Assembly: GCA_001464115.1 (NCBI GenBank)
Contig: LNES01000006.1
Span: forward strand, 124,001 to 188,000
DNA length: 64,000 nucleotides
Direction: 5' to 3'
Origin: Chlamydiae bacterium Ga0074140
GTDB taxonomy: Bacteria > Chlamydiota > Chlamydiia > Chlamydiales > Rhabdochlamydiaceae
Part shown: piece after piece, positions 9,265-18,433 of the stretch
Layout of the letters: each line of letters starts with the position of its first letter
Numbering within the stretch: position 1 is the first letter of the stretch
Notes under the pieces: model-generated
The model's input: the letters and a program-made list of their open reading frames with translations, nothing else
Database searches by the model: none
What the model was told of the DNA's origin: nothing
Position numbers and translations under genes: made by a program

Positions 9265-11442
9265 TTATACGACATTGAGGAGTTCGCGGTATTTGGGAAG
9301 GGGCCAGAGATGATCATCGACTATCGTTTCCAGCTGGTCCACAAGCTTGCGGAGAGAGTGGCACAGAGGGCCGATCTCTTCGCAGAATGCTTTTCCCCTC
9401 TTGTCCAACGGAAGGGCAAAAGCTTTTTCCCGTCTTATCTCGAGCTGCTCAGAATGTTTGAGCACCTCATCAAGAAGCTTGGCATGATTACGCAGAAGTG
9501 TTGCCTGTTCTTTTCCGATACCCGGTGCAACTTGATGGAGATTTTTAATGCTTTTGGCGAGCAGTTTTTGATAGGAGAAGGCCGCTGGAATAATTTGTGT
9601 GCGCACGATCTCCACAAGAAGCTTCGCTTCAATGTTCATGAGCTTACTGTACTGCTCTACCATCACTTCGACGCGTGCCTTCAGCTCATGTTCAGAGAGT
9701 ACTCCCTTGAAGGCAATGACACTCTTTTTTTCTGCAAATGTCGAGAAGGCGTAGTAAGATCTCTTGATGATCGGAAGTCCACGCCTCTTAGCCTCTTTCT
9801 CCCAGGCAGCAGAGTAGTTATCCCCCGTGAACCGGATGGGACGCGAAGCTTTAAGAAATTTACGCACGACAGGCATTGCGGCCTGTTTGAAAGCTTTCGG
9901 CGAATGCTCTTTTTTCCCCATCTTCTTTTCGATCTCATCCAAAATGCGGTGCAAACTCTCTGCGACAATCACGTTAATTACGGTCATGGGCAGAGCACAA
10001 TTTGCAGAAGATCCGACCGCGCGGAACTCAAATTTATTTCCGGTGAATGCAAAGGGAGAGGTGCGGTTGCGATCGGTCTCATCCTTGGGTAGTTCAGGGA
10101 GCATCGGAATCCCAAGATCCATCGTGATCGAGTGGGTGCGTTCATGATCCAGCTCCTTCTCGATGTTATTCAGGAGTTTTTCAAGCGCCTCTCCTAAATA
10201 GACCGAGATGATGACAGGAGGCGCTTCATGTCCTCCGAGACGATGATCATTCCCTGCAGAGGCGATCGATGCGCGCAGGAGAGCGGCATGCTCGTGTATA
10301 GCGGTAAGCACGGCAGTGACCATGATTAAAAAGAGAAGTCCATCTTCGCCTCCCGCAGAGGGATCTAAAAGATTTAAACCCGTGTCTGTGGCAAGGGACC
10401 AGTTGTTGTGCTTGCCTGAACCATTGATCCCCGCAAAGGGTTTCTCATGGAGAAGGCAAGCGAGGTCGTGTCTGATCGCCACCTGTTTCATGAGTTCCAT
10501 GAGGAGAAGATTGTGATCCACAGCAAGAGAGGCCTTCTCGAAAATCGGTGCAACCTCATGTTGCGAAGGAGCCACCTCGTTGTGTCGTGTCTTTAAAGGA
10601 ATGCCAAGAGCAAATGCCGCCTCTTCAAACTCCTTCATGTAGGCGAGCACACGCTCTTTCAAAATACCGAAGTAGTGATCTTCCATTTCCTGTGACTTGG
10701 GAGAAGCAGCTCCGACAACCGTACGACCAGCCATAACGAGATCGGGCCGCAAGGCGTAAAGCGCGCGATCGACAAGGAAGTACTCCTGCTCACATCCTAG
10801 GGTTGAAAACACTTGTGTTGCCTCGATCCCCATATGCGTTAAGAGGCGGAGCGCCGCCGCGTTGATCTTCGCATCGGATCGGAGAAGGGGGATCTTCATA
10901 TCCAGAACTTTTTCCGACCAGGAGAAGAAAAGTGCAGGAATACAGAGAATGCTTGTGCCCCCTGATTGCCACACAAAGGCGTAGGAGGATGGATCCCACG
11001 TGGTGTAGCCTCGAGCTTCAAACGTACTTCTCAATCTTCCCGAAGGGAATGAGGAGGCGTCGGGCTCTCCACGCATGAGATTTTTGCCAGAGAATTTTTC
11101 GATGAGAGTATCTTCTGTCTTCCAGTCGAGGAAGGCATCCTGCTTTTCTGCAGCGTAGCCAGTAAGAGGCTGGAACCAGTGGCAGAAGTGAGTGGCACCC
11201 AAACCGATTGCCCAATCTTTCATTGCGAGAGCAATCGTATCCGCAAACTCGGGTTGGATCTTCTCTTTTCCTTCGAGCGCCTGGAGATAGTTGGTCAGCA
11301 CCTTCTTTGGCAGCATCTTCTCCATGACCGTTCGGTTGAATGTCAACCGCCCGAAATCTTCAACCGCTCTTCTCTTCTCCGTATAATAAATACGCGCCTT
11401 GCGACCAGCCGCATCCCTCAGTGCCATCTCCCTAGCATTCAT
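9265..11442 (-). CDS. glnN: Glutamine synthetase type III
   Basis: The 725-residue length and motifs fit the GlnN (GSIII) family, a large dodecameric enzyme joining ammonia to glutamate with ATP. Visible blocks are HNEVAPSQHEVAPIF (about residue 290), GINGSGKHNNWS (about 345) and NDHRLGGHEAPPVIIS (about 405), the GSIII-specific versions of the active-site loops. It stands alone between a fold-back repeat and miaA. A nitrogen-assimilating enzyme is unexpected in host-dependent chlamydiae and suggests more metabolic independence or acquisition by transfer. Confidence 0.93.
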   Translation of the reverse strand: MNAREMALRDAAGRKARIYYTEKRRAVEDFGRLTFNRTVMEKMLPKKVLTNYLQALEGKEKIQPEFADTIALAMKDWAIGLGATHFCHWFQPLTGYAAEKQDAFLDWKTEDTLIEKFSGKNLMRGEPDASSFPSGRLRSTFEARGYTTWDPSSYAFVWQSGGTSILCIPALFFSWSEKVLDMKIPLLRSDAKINAAALRLLTHMGIEATQVFSTLGCEQEYFLVDRALYALRPDLVMAGRTVVGAASPKSQEMEDHYFGILKERVLAYMKEFEEAAFALGIPLKTRHNEVAPSQHEVAPIFEKASLAVDHNLLLMELMKQVAIRHDLACLLHEKPFAGINGSGKHNNWSLATDTGLNLLDPSAGGEDGLLFLIMVTAVLTAIHEHAALLRASIASAGNDHRLGGHEAPPVIISVYLGEALEKLLNNIEKELDHERTHSITMDLGIPMLPELPKDETDRNRTSPFAFTGNKFEFRAVGSSANCALPMTVINVIVAESLHRILDEIEKKMGKKEHSPKAFKQAAMPVVRKFLKASRPIRFTGDNYSAAWEKEAKRRGLPIIKRSYYAFSTFAEKKSVIAFKGVLSEHELKARVEVMVEQYSKLMNIEAKLLVEIVRTQIIPAAFSYQKLLAKSIKNLHQVAPGIGKEQATLLRNHAKLLDEVLKHSEQLEIRREKAFALPLDKRGKAFCEEIGPLCHSLRKLVDQLETIVDDHLWPLPKYRELLNVV

Positions 11443-11521
11443 CCCTCTCCCCCCGTTTTCCCCAATTTAAGCGATGAATGAATTTCCAAGAATAATATTT
11501 GGAAAAACCGCGTCGGGCTTC

Positions 11522-11570
11522 CTATAGACATGTCGGGTGACACAGCACTGCGTGTCCCGACTGTCTATAG
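11522..11570. repeat. Short palindromic element, same ends as the 40.3-kb element
   Basis: A 49-base palindrome begins CTATAGACATGTCGGG and ends with the near reverse complement CCCGACTGTCTATAG. The inner bases TGACACAGCACTGCGTG also appear at both ends of the 596-bp element at 40302-40897. It looks like an internally deleted or solo-end copy of that element. The remaining spacer 11443-11605 shows nothing else. Confidence 0.7.
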
Positions 11571-11605
11571 AAAACCGGAAAAAACCTTTACCTCTCCCTT
11601 ACACC

Positions 11606-12622
11606 TCAACTGACTTCGAAGTCTTGGAGGATGTGCTCGATGGCGTGCTCGGTGGTGGTGGTGTCGAGATCGAGCCAGCGGAAGAGAGGCTCTTTTTTGA
11701 ACCAGGTGAACTGGCGCTTGGCGTAGCGGCGCGAAGCGCGTTTGAAGTCATCGACAAAATAGTCGAAGTTCTCCTTCGTCTCAGTTTTTGCGAGATACTC
11801 GAGACATTGACGATAGCCGATCGCCTGCGATGCAGAGGTGTTGAGTCTGAGCCCCTGTTTTTCCAGCCTTTTGACCTCATCGACAAATCCCTTTGCGATC
11901 ATCTCATCGCAGCGCTGATTAATGCGCGCATACAGGAGTTCTTTGGGTAGATGAAGAAACCAGCAACGAAAGTCGTAGTTCTCATGGTCGCCTGCTGCCC
12001 CCTTCACGAAATGCGAAACTTTCTGATTGGTCAATGTGATGATCTCGAGAGCGCGGATGATTTTATGGCGATCGCGCTGGGTGATCGTGCCGGCATACTC
12101 GGGATCTAAATGGCGCAACCGATCAAAGAGCGCGAGGCTCCCCTGCTCATCCATCTCCCGTTCTAGGCGCGAACGCACCTCGGGAACAGAGGGCGGGCCG
12201 CTTGGCGGTCCATAGATCAGCGCGTGGGTATAAAAACCGGTACCTCCTACGACGATCGGCACATGTCCACGCACGATGATCCCCTTGATGGCCGTCATCG
12301 CCTCGTCGTAAAAATCTTTCACATTGAAGGTTTGAGAAATATCACGAACGTCAATCAGATGATGGGGCACTTGCATCATCTCATCTGTAGAGACCTTGGC
12401 TGTACCAATATCCATACCGCGATAGACCTGCATCGAATCAGCGGATACAATTTCGCCACCGGAGACCTTTGCGATGCGCAGGGAGATCTGCGTTTTTCCG
12501 ACTCCTGTCGGCCCTGCAATCACGATCACTTTCTTTTTTTTGAGATGAGGAGGGATCTTCTGCTTTTGAGGAAGCTCAAAAGAGGTGATCAGAACCTTGG
12601 ACTCTTCGATGAGAGTGTTCAC
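11606..12622 (-). CDS. miaA: tRNA dimethylallyltransferase
   Basis: MiaA adds a dimethylallyl group to A37 of tRNAs reading UNN codons. The P-loop AGPTGVGKT lies at about residues 36-44, followed by the family motifs SADSMQVYRGMDIGTAK, PHHLIDVRDI and VGGTGFYTHAL. The 338-residue protein is longer than usual because of an N-terminal extension of about 30 residues; there is no internal ATG before the P-loop to shorten it. The next gene upstream is the STAS protein, 18 bp away. Confidence 0.94.
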   Translation of the reverse strand: MNTLIEESKVLITSFELPQKQKIPPHLKKKKVIVIAGPTGVGKTQISLRIAKVSGGEIVSADSMQVYRGMDIGTAKVSTDEMMQVPHHLIDVRDISQTFNVKDFYDEAMTAIKGIIVRGHVPIVVGGTGFYTHALIYGPPSGPPSVPEVRSRLEREMDEQGSLALFDRLRHLDPEYAGTITQRDRHKIIRALEIITLTNQKVSHFVKGAAGDHENYDFRCWFLHLPKELLYARINQRCDEMIAKGFVDEVKRLEKQGLRLNTSASQAIGYRQCLEYLAKTETKENFDYFVDDFKRASRRYAKRQFTWFKKEPLFRWLDLDTTTTEHAIEHILQDFEVS

Positions 12623-12640
12623 GTCACCACAATCCTCTTT

Positions 12641-12991
12641 TTAAACGAGGGCCTTCAGCGCCTCGGATTCTGTTGAATAGATTTCTAGCACCTTTTCAAA
12701 ACCTGCCATTCTGATGATCTCCATCACCTCGCTATTCATTCCTGAAAAGACGAGTTTTCCTGCACGGGCTTTGATCTTTTTTGTGGCAGAGAGAAGAAGA
12801 CGCATCCCCGCCGAACTCAAATAGGTAATTTTTGAAAAATCGATCAGAATTTTCTGCTTTTCTTTTTCAAGAAAATTAAAAATTTTTTTTTCTAGCTCAG
12901 GAGTTGTTGTGGCGTCTAGACGCCCCTCAAGCCTGACTAGAGTCCGACCACCCTGCTGCTGTTCTAAGGAGATATTGAGGCCTTGAGCCAT
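12641..12991 (-). CDS. Anti-sigma-factor antagonist (STAS domain, RsbV-like)
   Basis: The 116-residue protein is a lone STAS domain. The phosphorylation site is the SS pair at residues 59-60 in IDFSKITYLSSAGMRLLLS. Such proteins are switched by an RsbW-type kinase and a PP2C phosphatase; none is encoded here. Chlamydia carries a similar gene beside miaA, from memory, which supports the assignment. Confidence 0.88.
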   Translation of the reverse strand: MAQGLNISLEQQQGGRTLVRLEGRLDATTTPELEKKIFNFLEKEKQKILIDFSKITYLSSAGMRLLLSATKKIKARAGKLVFSGMNSEVMEIIRMAGFEKVLEIYSTESEALKALV

Positions 12992-13083
12992 CTATTTTCC
13001 TTTTTAAAAATCCGAGCTTACACAATTCTCTTTTTCAGAAATACGTATTAAAAATTTTACATCTGCTAAATCCTGATTCGTCC

Positions 13084-13112
13084 TTGGTTCAAATGCCTAT
13101 TTGCGATAGAAT
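13084..13112 (+). promoter_or_regulatory. Sigma-70-type promoter for the small membrane protein
   Basis: TTGGTT at 13084-13089 and TAGAAT at 13107-13112 have a 17-base spacer. The leader to the ATG at 13156 is about 36 bases and contains a clean GGAGGA ribosome-binding site at 13144-13149. Confidence 0.5.
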
Positions 13113-13155
13113 ATCCGCGATACTTAACCAATTCTTAATTTTTGGAGGAATTTTT

Positions 13156-13686
13156 ATGTCAACTACCACAACACCAACAGCAGCTACAAGAGGTTCTTTT
13201 TCTTATAATTCAGTTACTAGTGCTAGCGCCCATGATGAGTCAGACGAGCAAGTTTCCGACGTAGCTCTTTCTAGACTCAGTGCTTCAAGTCAACCAAAGA
13301 TCGCCGTTCAGGACAGAGCCGGCGAAGAGGGCGTTGCTGAAGTCGCTCAAGCCGCTGTAACCTGGATCGACAATGCGTTCCTAGGCGTTGACAACTTTGT
13401 ATTAGAACACCCCTTGGCGGCTCTCGTCATGGCTGTTGTGTTTGGTATCTTTGGTCTTTCTCAAATCCTCCCCTCTTTCTTAGGCGTCATCCTCACAGGT
13501 GGCCCTCTTTGCTACGCGAGCTATCGCATGGGTAAAGCGATGTGGAATAACTGGGAAAGATTCACCCAGGCGTTGGCTGAAAATGCTATGCAAGGCGCCG
13601 TAAATCAGATGCAACATGCGGGTCCAGCACTTGCTGCCGCATCTGCTCGCAATGGACTCTATCCTAATTTAGCTGGACGCGTATAA
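13156..13686 (+). CDS. Small membrane protein with paired hydrophobic segments, Inc-like
   Basis: An in-frame ATG exists at 13084, but the ATG at 13156 follows GGAGGA at the right distance, giving 176 residues beginning MSTTTTPTAATRG. The N-terminal third is Ser/Thr-rich and polar. Two hydrophobic segments separated by a short turn occur at about residues 94-130 (AALVMAVVFGIFGLSQILPSFLGV and neighbours), then an amphipathic, Ala/Met-rich tail. A closely spaced bilobed hydrophobic region is the hallmark of chlamydial inclusion-membrane proteins, but sequence identity with a known Inc is not claimed. It is monocistronic with its own promoter and terminator. Confidence 0.65.
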   Translation: MSTTTTPTAATRGSFSYNSVTSASAHDESDEQVSDVALSRLSASSQPKIAVQDRAGEEGVAEVAQAAVTWIDNAFLGVDNFVLEHPLAALVMAVVFGIFGLSQILPSFLGVILTGGPLCYASYRMGKAMWNNWERFTQALAENAMQGAVNQMQHAGPALAAASARNGLYPNLAGRV

Positions 13687-13709
13687 TCGAAACCTCGAAT
13701 CTTCGATCA

Positions 13710-13740
13710 AAAAGCCCAAGTGAAAACTTGGGCTTTTTTA
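13710..13740 (+). terminator. Rho-independent terminator
   Basis: The stem AGCCCAAG / CTTGGGCT with a TGAAAA loop is followed by TTTTTT, directly after the small membrane protein gene. Confidence 0.9.
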
Positions 13741-13750
13741 TGCTCTCAAT

Positions 13751-13875
13751 TTTGGAGTGCGGCGACTCGTCGCCGCTTTGTTAGACTGCGACTTGTCGCA
13801 GCTCTTTGCGAGATTATATGAGCACCGCAACAAGTCGCGGTGGAGAAAAGCGGTGACGAGTCACCGCACTCCAAA
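13751..13875. repeat. Palindromic repeat, family A (TTTGGAGTGCGGYGAC ends)
   Basis: The terminal inverted repeats at 13751-13779 and 13847-13875 differ by a few paired substitutions, and each arm contains its own small GCGAC/GTCGC palindrome. Further copies lie at 42952-42987, 53651-53803 and, as a variant, 60129-60208. No transposase is present. A degenerate half-site (GCATCGCACTCCAAA) follows near 13934. Confidence 0.85.
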
Positions 13876-13952
13876 AAAGAGGGCTTTTCTCTCGGTGATC
13901 TCGGTGTTTAAATTCTTCGCGGATTTCCGGAGCATCGCACTCCAAATAGCTC

Positions 13953-14783
13953 CTATTTGATGAAGCCGATTTGGGGAATGCGCAGATCGACAACGATCTC
14001 GCGCCGCGCATCTTCCGCAGCAGCAAGTTGCTTGCGGAGCTCAAGATAATTACCGAGCTCCTGGAGGTAGTTTTTGGGTGTGAGCCGCAAAAAAATTTGC
14101 TTGGGTTCTTTCTTGGCAAATCGCTCCTCGATGAGAAGAACAATCTCGCGTCTTCCAAAACTCGGATGGGCGGCTTTTGAGAGGTCTAGTCGCTTGATGG
14201 AAAAGAGATCGCGATAAGGTGCCGCTGTGAGAAGTCGAAGTAGTTCGGAGGCGAGTTTGAAATGTGGGTTATCGACGCGCATGTTCCAGTGGAGGTCATT
14301 CGATGGGGCTAGCCCGAGATAAATTTCGGGCAGAATCTTAGGAGCGAAAAATGGAGAGAGCGGAAAGATAACCCCCTCATCGTCGAGTGCGCTATTGTGG
14401 ATATCGTAGAGACGAGCTACTGGTTCGCGAGCGATATAGGCGATATAGAGTGTATCTGGGCTCGCAATCTTGACTTGTGCGGCTTTAATTACCGGTGAGC
14501 GACGCAGCATCTCCTCTGCCTTCCTCACATCAAAGTGCACAGAGGAGACGGGGCGGTTCTGAGAGAGATTCAAAAGCTCCGCGAGGTAGGCTGTTTTCAA
14601 CGCCTCTTTTTTAGGACCTGTCTGAACAATCGTGGTGATCGTGTTTGATACGGGCTTAATAGGCCGCGGCGGCTTCTTAAAAATCGTTTGAATGAGAAGA
14701 TAGCCACCTCCCGAAATGAGAAATGTCGTGAGCAAAAGAAAAAAAATCGCCTTTGGAAGAGCAATTTCTTTATTGCGCTGCAT
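13953..14783 (-). CDS. ftsQ: FtsQ-like cell-division protein
   Basis: The 276-residue protein has a short cytoplasmic tail, one membrane helix at about residues 13-32 and a periplasmic part. A POTRA-like domain is seen at about 85-125 (VSSVHFDVRKAEEMLRRSPVIKAAQVKIASPDTLYIAYIAREPVARL). Position after murC in a division/cell-wall operon is the classic place for ftsQ. Similarity is by pattern and context; FtsQ sequences vary widely. The start overlaps the murC end by 14 bp. Confidence 0.75.
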   Translation of the reverse strand: MQRNKEIALPKAIFFLLLTTFLISGGGYLLIQTIFKKPPRPIKPVSNTITTIVQTGPKKEALKTAYLAELLNLSQNRPVSSVHFDVRKAEEMLRRSPVIKAAQVKIASPDTLYIAYIAREPVARLYDIHNSALDDEGVIFPLSPFFAPKILPEIYLGLAPSNDLHWNMRVDNPHFKLASELLRLLTAAPYRDLFSIKRLDLSKAAHPSFGRREIVLLIEERFAKKEPKQIFLRLTPKNYLQELGNYLELRKQLAAAEDARREIVVDLRIPQIGFIK

Positions 14784-16131
14784 CTTTCTCCAGCAAGTCG
14801 AGAAGTTCGGGACCGACCTTGGTGATATCTCCCGCCCCCATCGTCACAAGAAGATCTCCTTTCTTCAGTAAATTGAGCAGTCCAGCGGTTAATTTCTGCC
14901 TTGGGAAATAGTGGAGATGCAAGGGATATTTCACACGCATCTTTTTGAGGAGCTCCTCCGTTGTGACGCCGGGAATCGGTTTTTCCCCTGCAGCATAGAT
15001 GTCTGTGATGACAAGCTCGTCCGCTGCGTCAAACACTTCTGGAAATTGATCCATACAATCTCTTGTGCGCGAAAAGCGGTGGGGTTGGAAGGCAACAACA
15101 AGTCGTCTTCCTCCACCGGCAGATTTTAACGCCTGAAGGGTCGCCAAGATCTCTGTAGGGTGGTGTGCGTAATCGTCATAGACTGTGACATGACGCTGCT
15201 CCCCTTTTTTTTCCGCGCGTCTTCCGACGCCCTGAAAACTTTTGAAGGCACGGCGAATCTCCTTCTCATCTATGCCCAAACGGAGAGCGAGGCCGAAGAC
15301 CGCAGCGCCGTTTAAAACGTTGTGTCGGCCGATGAGAGAAAGCTCGATCTCGCGATACGCCTTTCCCTCAAACTGGAGATCGAAGAGCAGGTGCCATGCA
15401 TCTTGGCGATAATGGGTAATGCGAAGGTCTGCGTCGGGGTGGAATCCATAGGTAGTACCGAGCATTTTTGCGCGTCGAATTCTCTCGTCATCGAGACAGA
15501 CAAAACAGTGCGCAAGTGAGCGGATTTTTTCTCCAAACTTTACAAACCCCTTTTCTAATTTCTGCTCAGTCTCCCAGTAGTCGAGATGGTCATTGTCGAT
15601 GTTGGTGATGATCGCTCCAAAGCCGCGGTACTTTAAAAATGATCCATCGCTCTCATCCGCCTCTGCAACAAAGTAGTTTCCAGCACCATGTTTGCCATTT
15701 GTTCCAAGGCTATGGACAATGCCTCCGATGGCGATAGAGGGCGCAAGTCCCGCCTCGTTCAACACATGGGCAAGGAGAGAAGAGGTTGTCGTTTTGCCGT
15801 GTGTACCGGCAACGAGAAGGGGCTTTGTCCCCTCCAACAGCGTAGCGAGAAGATCGGAACGATGCAAAATAGGGCAATCTAACTTTTGTGCTTGAAGATA
15901 CTCTGGATTGTCCTTAGGAACTTGGGTGTTGTAGATCACATGCACTTTTTGAGAGATCGTCTCGGCAAAATGGCCAACGACAACCTCTGCCCCCTCCTTC
16001 CTCAAACTCTCAAGCAGCGCCGAATTGGCCTGATCACTTCCAGAAACTTTGTGTCCTTTTTGCAGCAGCACACGTGCAAGGGCGCTCATCCCAATGCCGC
16101 CAATTCCAATAAAATGATACATCTCACTCAT
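14770..16131 (-). CDS. murC: UDP-N-acetylmuramate--L-alanine ligase
   Basis: MurC adds the first amino acid of the peptidoglycan stem peptide. The N-terminal Rossmann motif is GIGGIGMSALA (9-19), the ATP loop GTHGKTTT is at 109-116, and DNDHLDYW plus HHPTEI are typical. At 453 residues it is a stand-alone MurC. In Chlamydia MurC is fused to D-Ala-D-Ala ligase; here no ddl follows and ftsQ takes that place. Confidence 0.95.
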   Translation of the reverse strand: MSEMYHFIGIGGIGMSALARVLLQKGHKVSGSDQANSALLESLRKEGAEVVVGHFAETISQKVHVIYNTQVPKDNPEYLQAQKLDCPILHRSDLLATLLEGTKPLLVAGTHGKTTTSSLLAHVLNEAGLAPSIAIGGIVHSLGTNGKHGAGNYFVAEADESDGSFLKYRGFGAIITNIDNDHLDYWETEQKLEKGFVKFGEKIRSLAHCFVCLDDERIRRAKMLGTTYGFHPDADLRITHYRQDAWHLLFDLQFEGKAYREIELSLIGRHNVLNGAAVFGLALRLGIDEKEIRRAFKSFQGVGRRAEKKGEQRHVTVYDDYAHHPTEILATLQALKSAGGGRRLVVAFQPHRFSRTRDCMDQFPEVFDAADELVITDIYAAGEKPIPGVTTEELLKKMRVKYPLHLHYFPRQKLTAGLLNLLKKGDLLVTMGAGDITKVGPELLDLLEKDAAQ

Positions 16132-16172
16132 ACAGAGTTCTCCAAATTAGGGTCGTCGTAACACAAATTGTT

Positions 16173-16260
16173 ATTTTACCACCGAGAACAGAGAGGCGCT
16201 ACGCGCAAGAATTGGGTCTTCTCTTCATCTCAGTGCGCTCTGTGAACTCGGTGGTAAAAT
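16173..16260. repeat. Inverted repeat overlapping the 3' end of murG
   Basis: The outer arms ATTTTACCACCGAG (16173-16186) and CTCGGTGGTAAAAT (16247-16260) are perfect complements, with a second weaker pairing of AGAGGCGCT and GCGCTCT inside. Copy resembles in style the CCACCACAGAGACACAGAG element at 54.7 kb. The right arm is translated as the last codons of murG. Confidence 0.8.
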
Positions 16261-17343
16261 TGCACTCTGACGCAATAATTTCCAAACGAGATCCGAGAGA
16301 GTTCCCTGCTCTTTCTGTTTCTTAAACTGACGCAGTGCGTCTTGCATCTTTTCTCTCTCCCCCTTTACAAAAAGTTCCTGCAAAAGAGTTGCAAGTCGAA
16401 CGGGATTTAATTCTGACTCCAGTAGAAGTCGCGCGCCATGAATTTCTCTTTCCATAACCTCAGCATTTCTCCGCTGATGATCATCGGTTGCAAAAGGATA
16501 GGGAATCAAAATCGAGGGCAGCTCGTAGGCAATCAGCTCGGCCAGTGTTAATGCCCCCGCACGACAAACGGCAAGATCCGCTGCGCTGTAGGCATAGGAC
16601 ATCTTCTCCTCAAATTCTTTAACGCAAACGGGAAGGTCGAGGAGCGCGTAGCCGCGCTTCACCTGCTCGAGGTCTCCTTTACGACCGGTAATGTGGATAA
16701 TTTGTAGTGGAGGTTTTAGTAGCGCTGCCGCCTCGCAAAAAACTCTATTAATCGCTGCCGCTCCCTGCGAGCCTCCGAAGACAAGCAGCGTGGGAAGGTC
16801 GGGTTTTAATCCAAAATGGGCGTGTGCACTCTTCCGATCGACGGGGGTACGGATAAGCGGCATCGCGACCTCTACCATCTCTCCTTTTAGCCCCACCCCT
16901 GCATGAGAAAACTGAACGGCGGTTGTCTCTGCCCACCGAGAAAAGAGACGATTGACCTTACCAGGGATGGCGTTGGGCTCAAAAAGCAGATAGGGCACTT
17001 TTTTACAGACAGCCGCAGCAAGCAGAGGAAAGCTGTGGAAGCTACCGAAGCCAATCACGAGATCTGGCTGGAACTCTTTGATGAGTTTTATACCGCTTTG
17101 CACACCATTCAAAATCTGCTTACCTGCCGCAAGGATATTGCCACGAAAGGGCGTTGCGCTTGTGATATCGCGGAAAGAAAACTGCTCTTTATGAAAATAG
17201 TGGTTTGCCGAGAGGCCCGCCCCAGCGAAAAGGAGTTCGACATCTCCATCTTTCGAAAGAAGATCTCGAGCAAGCGACTGCGCGGGAAATAGATGCCCGC
17301 CTGTTCCACCGACGGCGATGAGAATTTTATGCTTTTTGGACAT
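16225..17343 (-). CDS. murG: Undecaprenyl-PP-MurNAc-pentapeptide N-acetylglucosaminyltransferase
   Basis: MurG turns lipid I into lipid II on the inner face of the membrane. The GGTGGH loop is at residues 12-17, the donor-binding FGGSQGAAAIN at about 190-200, and the acceptor-side CRAGALTLAELIAYELPSILIPYPFATDDHQ near 265-292. The last dozen residues (ILPPSSQSALR) are encoded by the inverted repeat at 16173-16260, so the native C-terminus was replaced or extended. The start overlaps ftsW by 17 bp. Confidence 0.94.
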   Translation of the reverse strand: MSKKHKILIAVGGTGGHLFPAQSLARDLLSKDGDVELLFAGAGLSANHYFHKEQFSFRDITSATPFRGNILAAGKQILNGVQSGIKLIKEFQPDLVIGFGSFHSFPLLAAAVCKKVPYLLFEPNAIPGKVNRLFSRWAETTAVQFSHAGVGLKGEMVEVAMPLIRTPVDRKSAHAHFGLKPDLPTLLVFGGSQGAAAINRVFCEAAALLKPPLQIIHITGRKGDLEQVKRGYALLDLPVCVKEFEEKMSYAYSAADLAVCRAGALTLAELIAYELPSILIPYPFATDDHQRRNAEVMEREIHGARLLLESELNPVRLATLLQELFVKGEREKMQDALRQFKKQKEQGTLSDLVWKLLRQSAILPPSSQSALR

Positions 17344-18430
17344 GTTGTTGTTTGGAATGTTTAGCGATATTCAAAAGAAGGGAAAGCGCCAGAAAATTGG
17401 CAAGGAGCGAAGAGCCCCCATGGCTAAAAAAGGGCAAGTTTGTACCTTTACTTGGTAAAAGTCCAGAGACGACCCCCAAGTTTAAAAATGCCTGGAAGCA
17501 GATCAAAAATGTCAGGATGCATGCGAGTGTGTATCCCTCCGTATCGCGCGCATGGGCGGCAATATAAAAACCAAAACAGCCGATCAGCATGTAGGTCAAA
17601 ATGAGCCCCAAGATGCCGACAAAGCCAAACTCCTCGGCAAAGATTGCGGCGATATAATCGCTTCGCGCTTCTGGAAGATAGTCAAGTTTCTGTAGGCTCT
17701 CCCCTACACCGCGGCCAAAGAGTCCGCCCGAACCCGCAGCGATTTTGGCTTGGTGAGGCTGGTGACCTTTGCCTCTTAAATCTGATTCCGGATGCAGATA
17801 GATACGAATCCTGTCGGGAACGTGAGGCATTTGCGACGCAGCAATTGTACCCACGATGGCGAGGATGAGCATCGGAAGAGCCCAGTAGACCCATTTAAGT
17901 CGCGTCATAATGCAGAGAACCATCAGTGTCATCATCACAATGAAGACCGTGCCATTATCAGGCTCAATCAAAATCAATCCGATCGGAATCGCGATCTTCA
18001 CAAGCAACTTAAGAAACTCCTTAAGTGCTAGAGAATCCGATGTGGACAACACAGAAATCGCATAGAGCGGAATCAGATATTTCACGACTTCTGAGGGCTG
18101 AAATGAGTGCCCGACAACGTTGATCCAGCGATTGGCGCCATTCAGCTGTAGGCCTATCCCCGGAATAAACACCAGAACGAGAAACAGCGTACCGATCAGG
18201 AGCAGGGGTCCGCTCCACTTTAGCAACCTCTGGTAGCCGGTTTTCCAGACCAGAAACGCACCAATCATCCCCACCACTGAATAGGCGATCTGTTTGATAA
18301 GCGCATGGGCCGTATTTCGGTCAAGACCGCGATCGAGAACCTCTGCGGACGTGGTGTTAAAGACCATGACAAGCCCCACAGCAAAGAGCAGGAGGACACA
18401 AAAAAGCAGGGCAAAGGAGGATCGGGTCAT
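17327..18430 (-). CDS. ftsW: Peptidoglycan polymerase FtsW (SEDS family)
   Basis: The 367-residue protein has about ten membrane helices and SEDS signatures: GANRWI near residue 100, the large loop with GRGVGESLQKLDYLPEARSDYIAAIFAEEFG near 230-260 and a final PSKGTNLPFFSHGGSSLLAN. It polymerises lipid II at the septum. Placement between murG and the LysM gene points to FtsW rather than RodA. Confidence 0.92.
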   Translation of the reverse strand: MTRSSFALLFCVLLLFAVGLVMVFNTTSAEVLDRGLDRNTAHALIKQIAYSVVGMIGAFLVWKTGYQRLLKWSGPLLLIGTLFLVLVFIPGIGLQLNGANRWINVVGHSFQPSEVVKYLIPLYAISVLSTSDSLALKEFLKLLVKIAIPIGLILIEPDNGTVFIVMMTLMVLCIMTRLKWVYWALPMLILAIVGTIAASQMPHVPDRIRIYLHPESDLRGKGHQPHQAKIAAGSGGLFGRGVGESLQKLDYLPEARSDYIAAIFAEEFGFVGILGLILTYMLIGCFGFYIAAHARDTEGYTLACILTFLICFQAFLNLGVVSGLLPSKGTNLPFFSHGGSSLLANFLALSLLLNIAKHSKQQHVQKA

Positions 18431-18433
18431 TTT

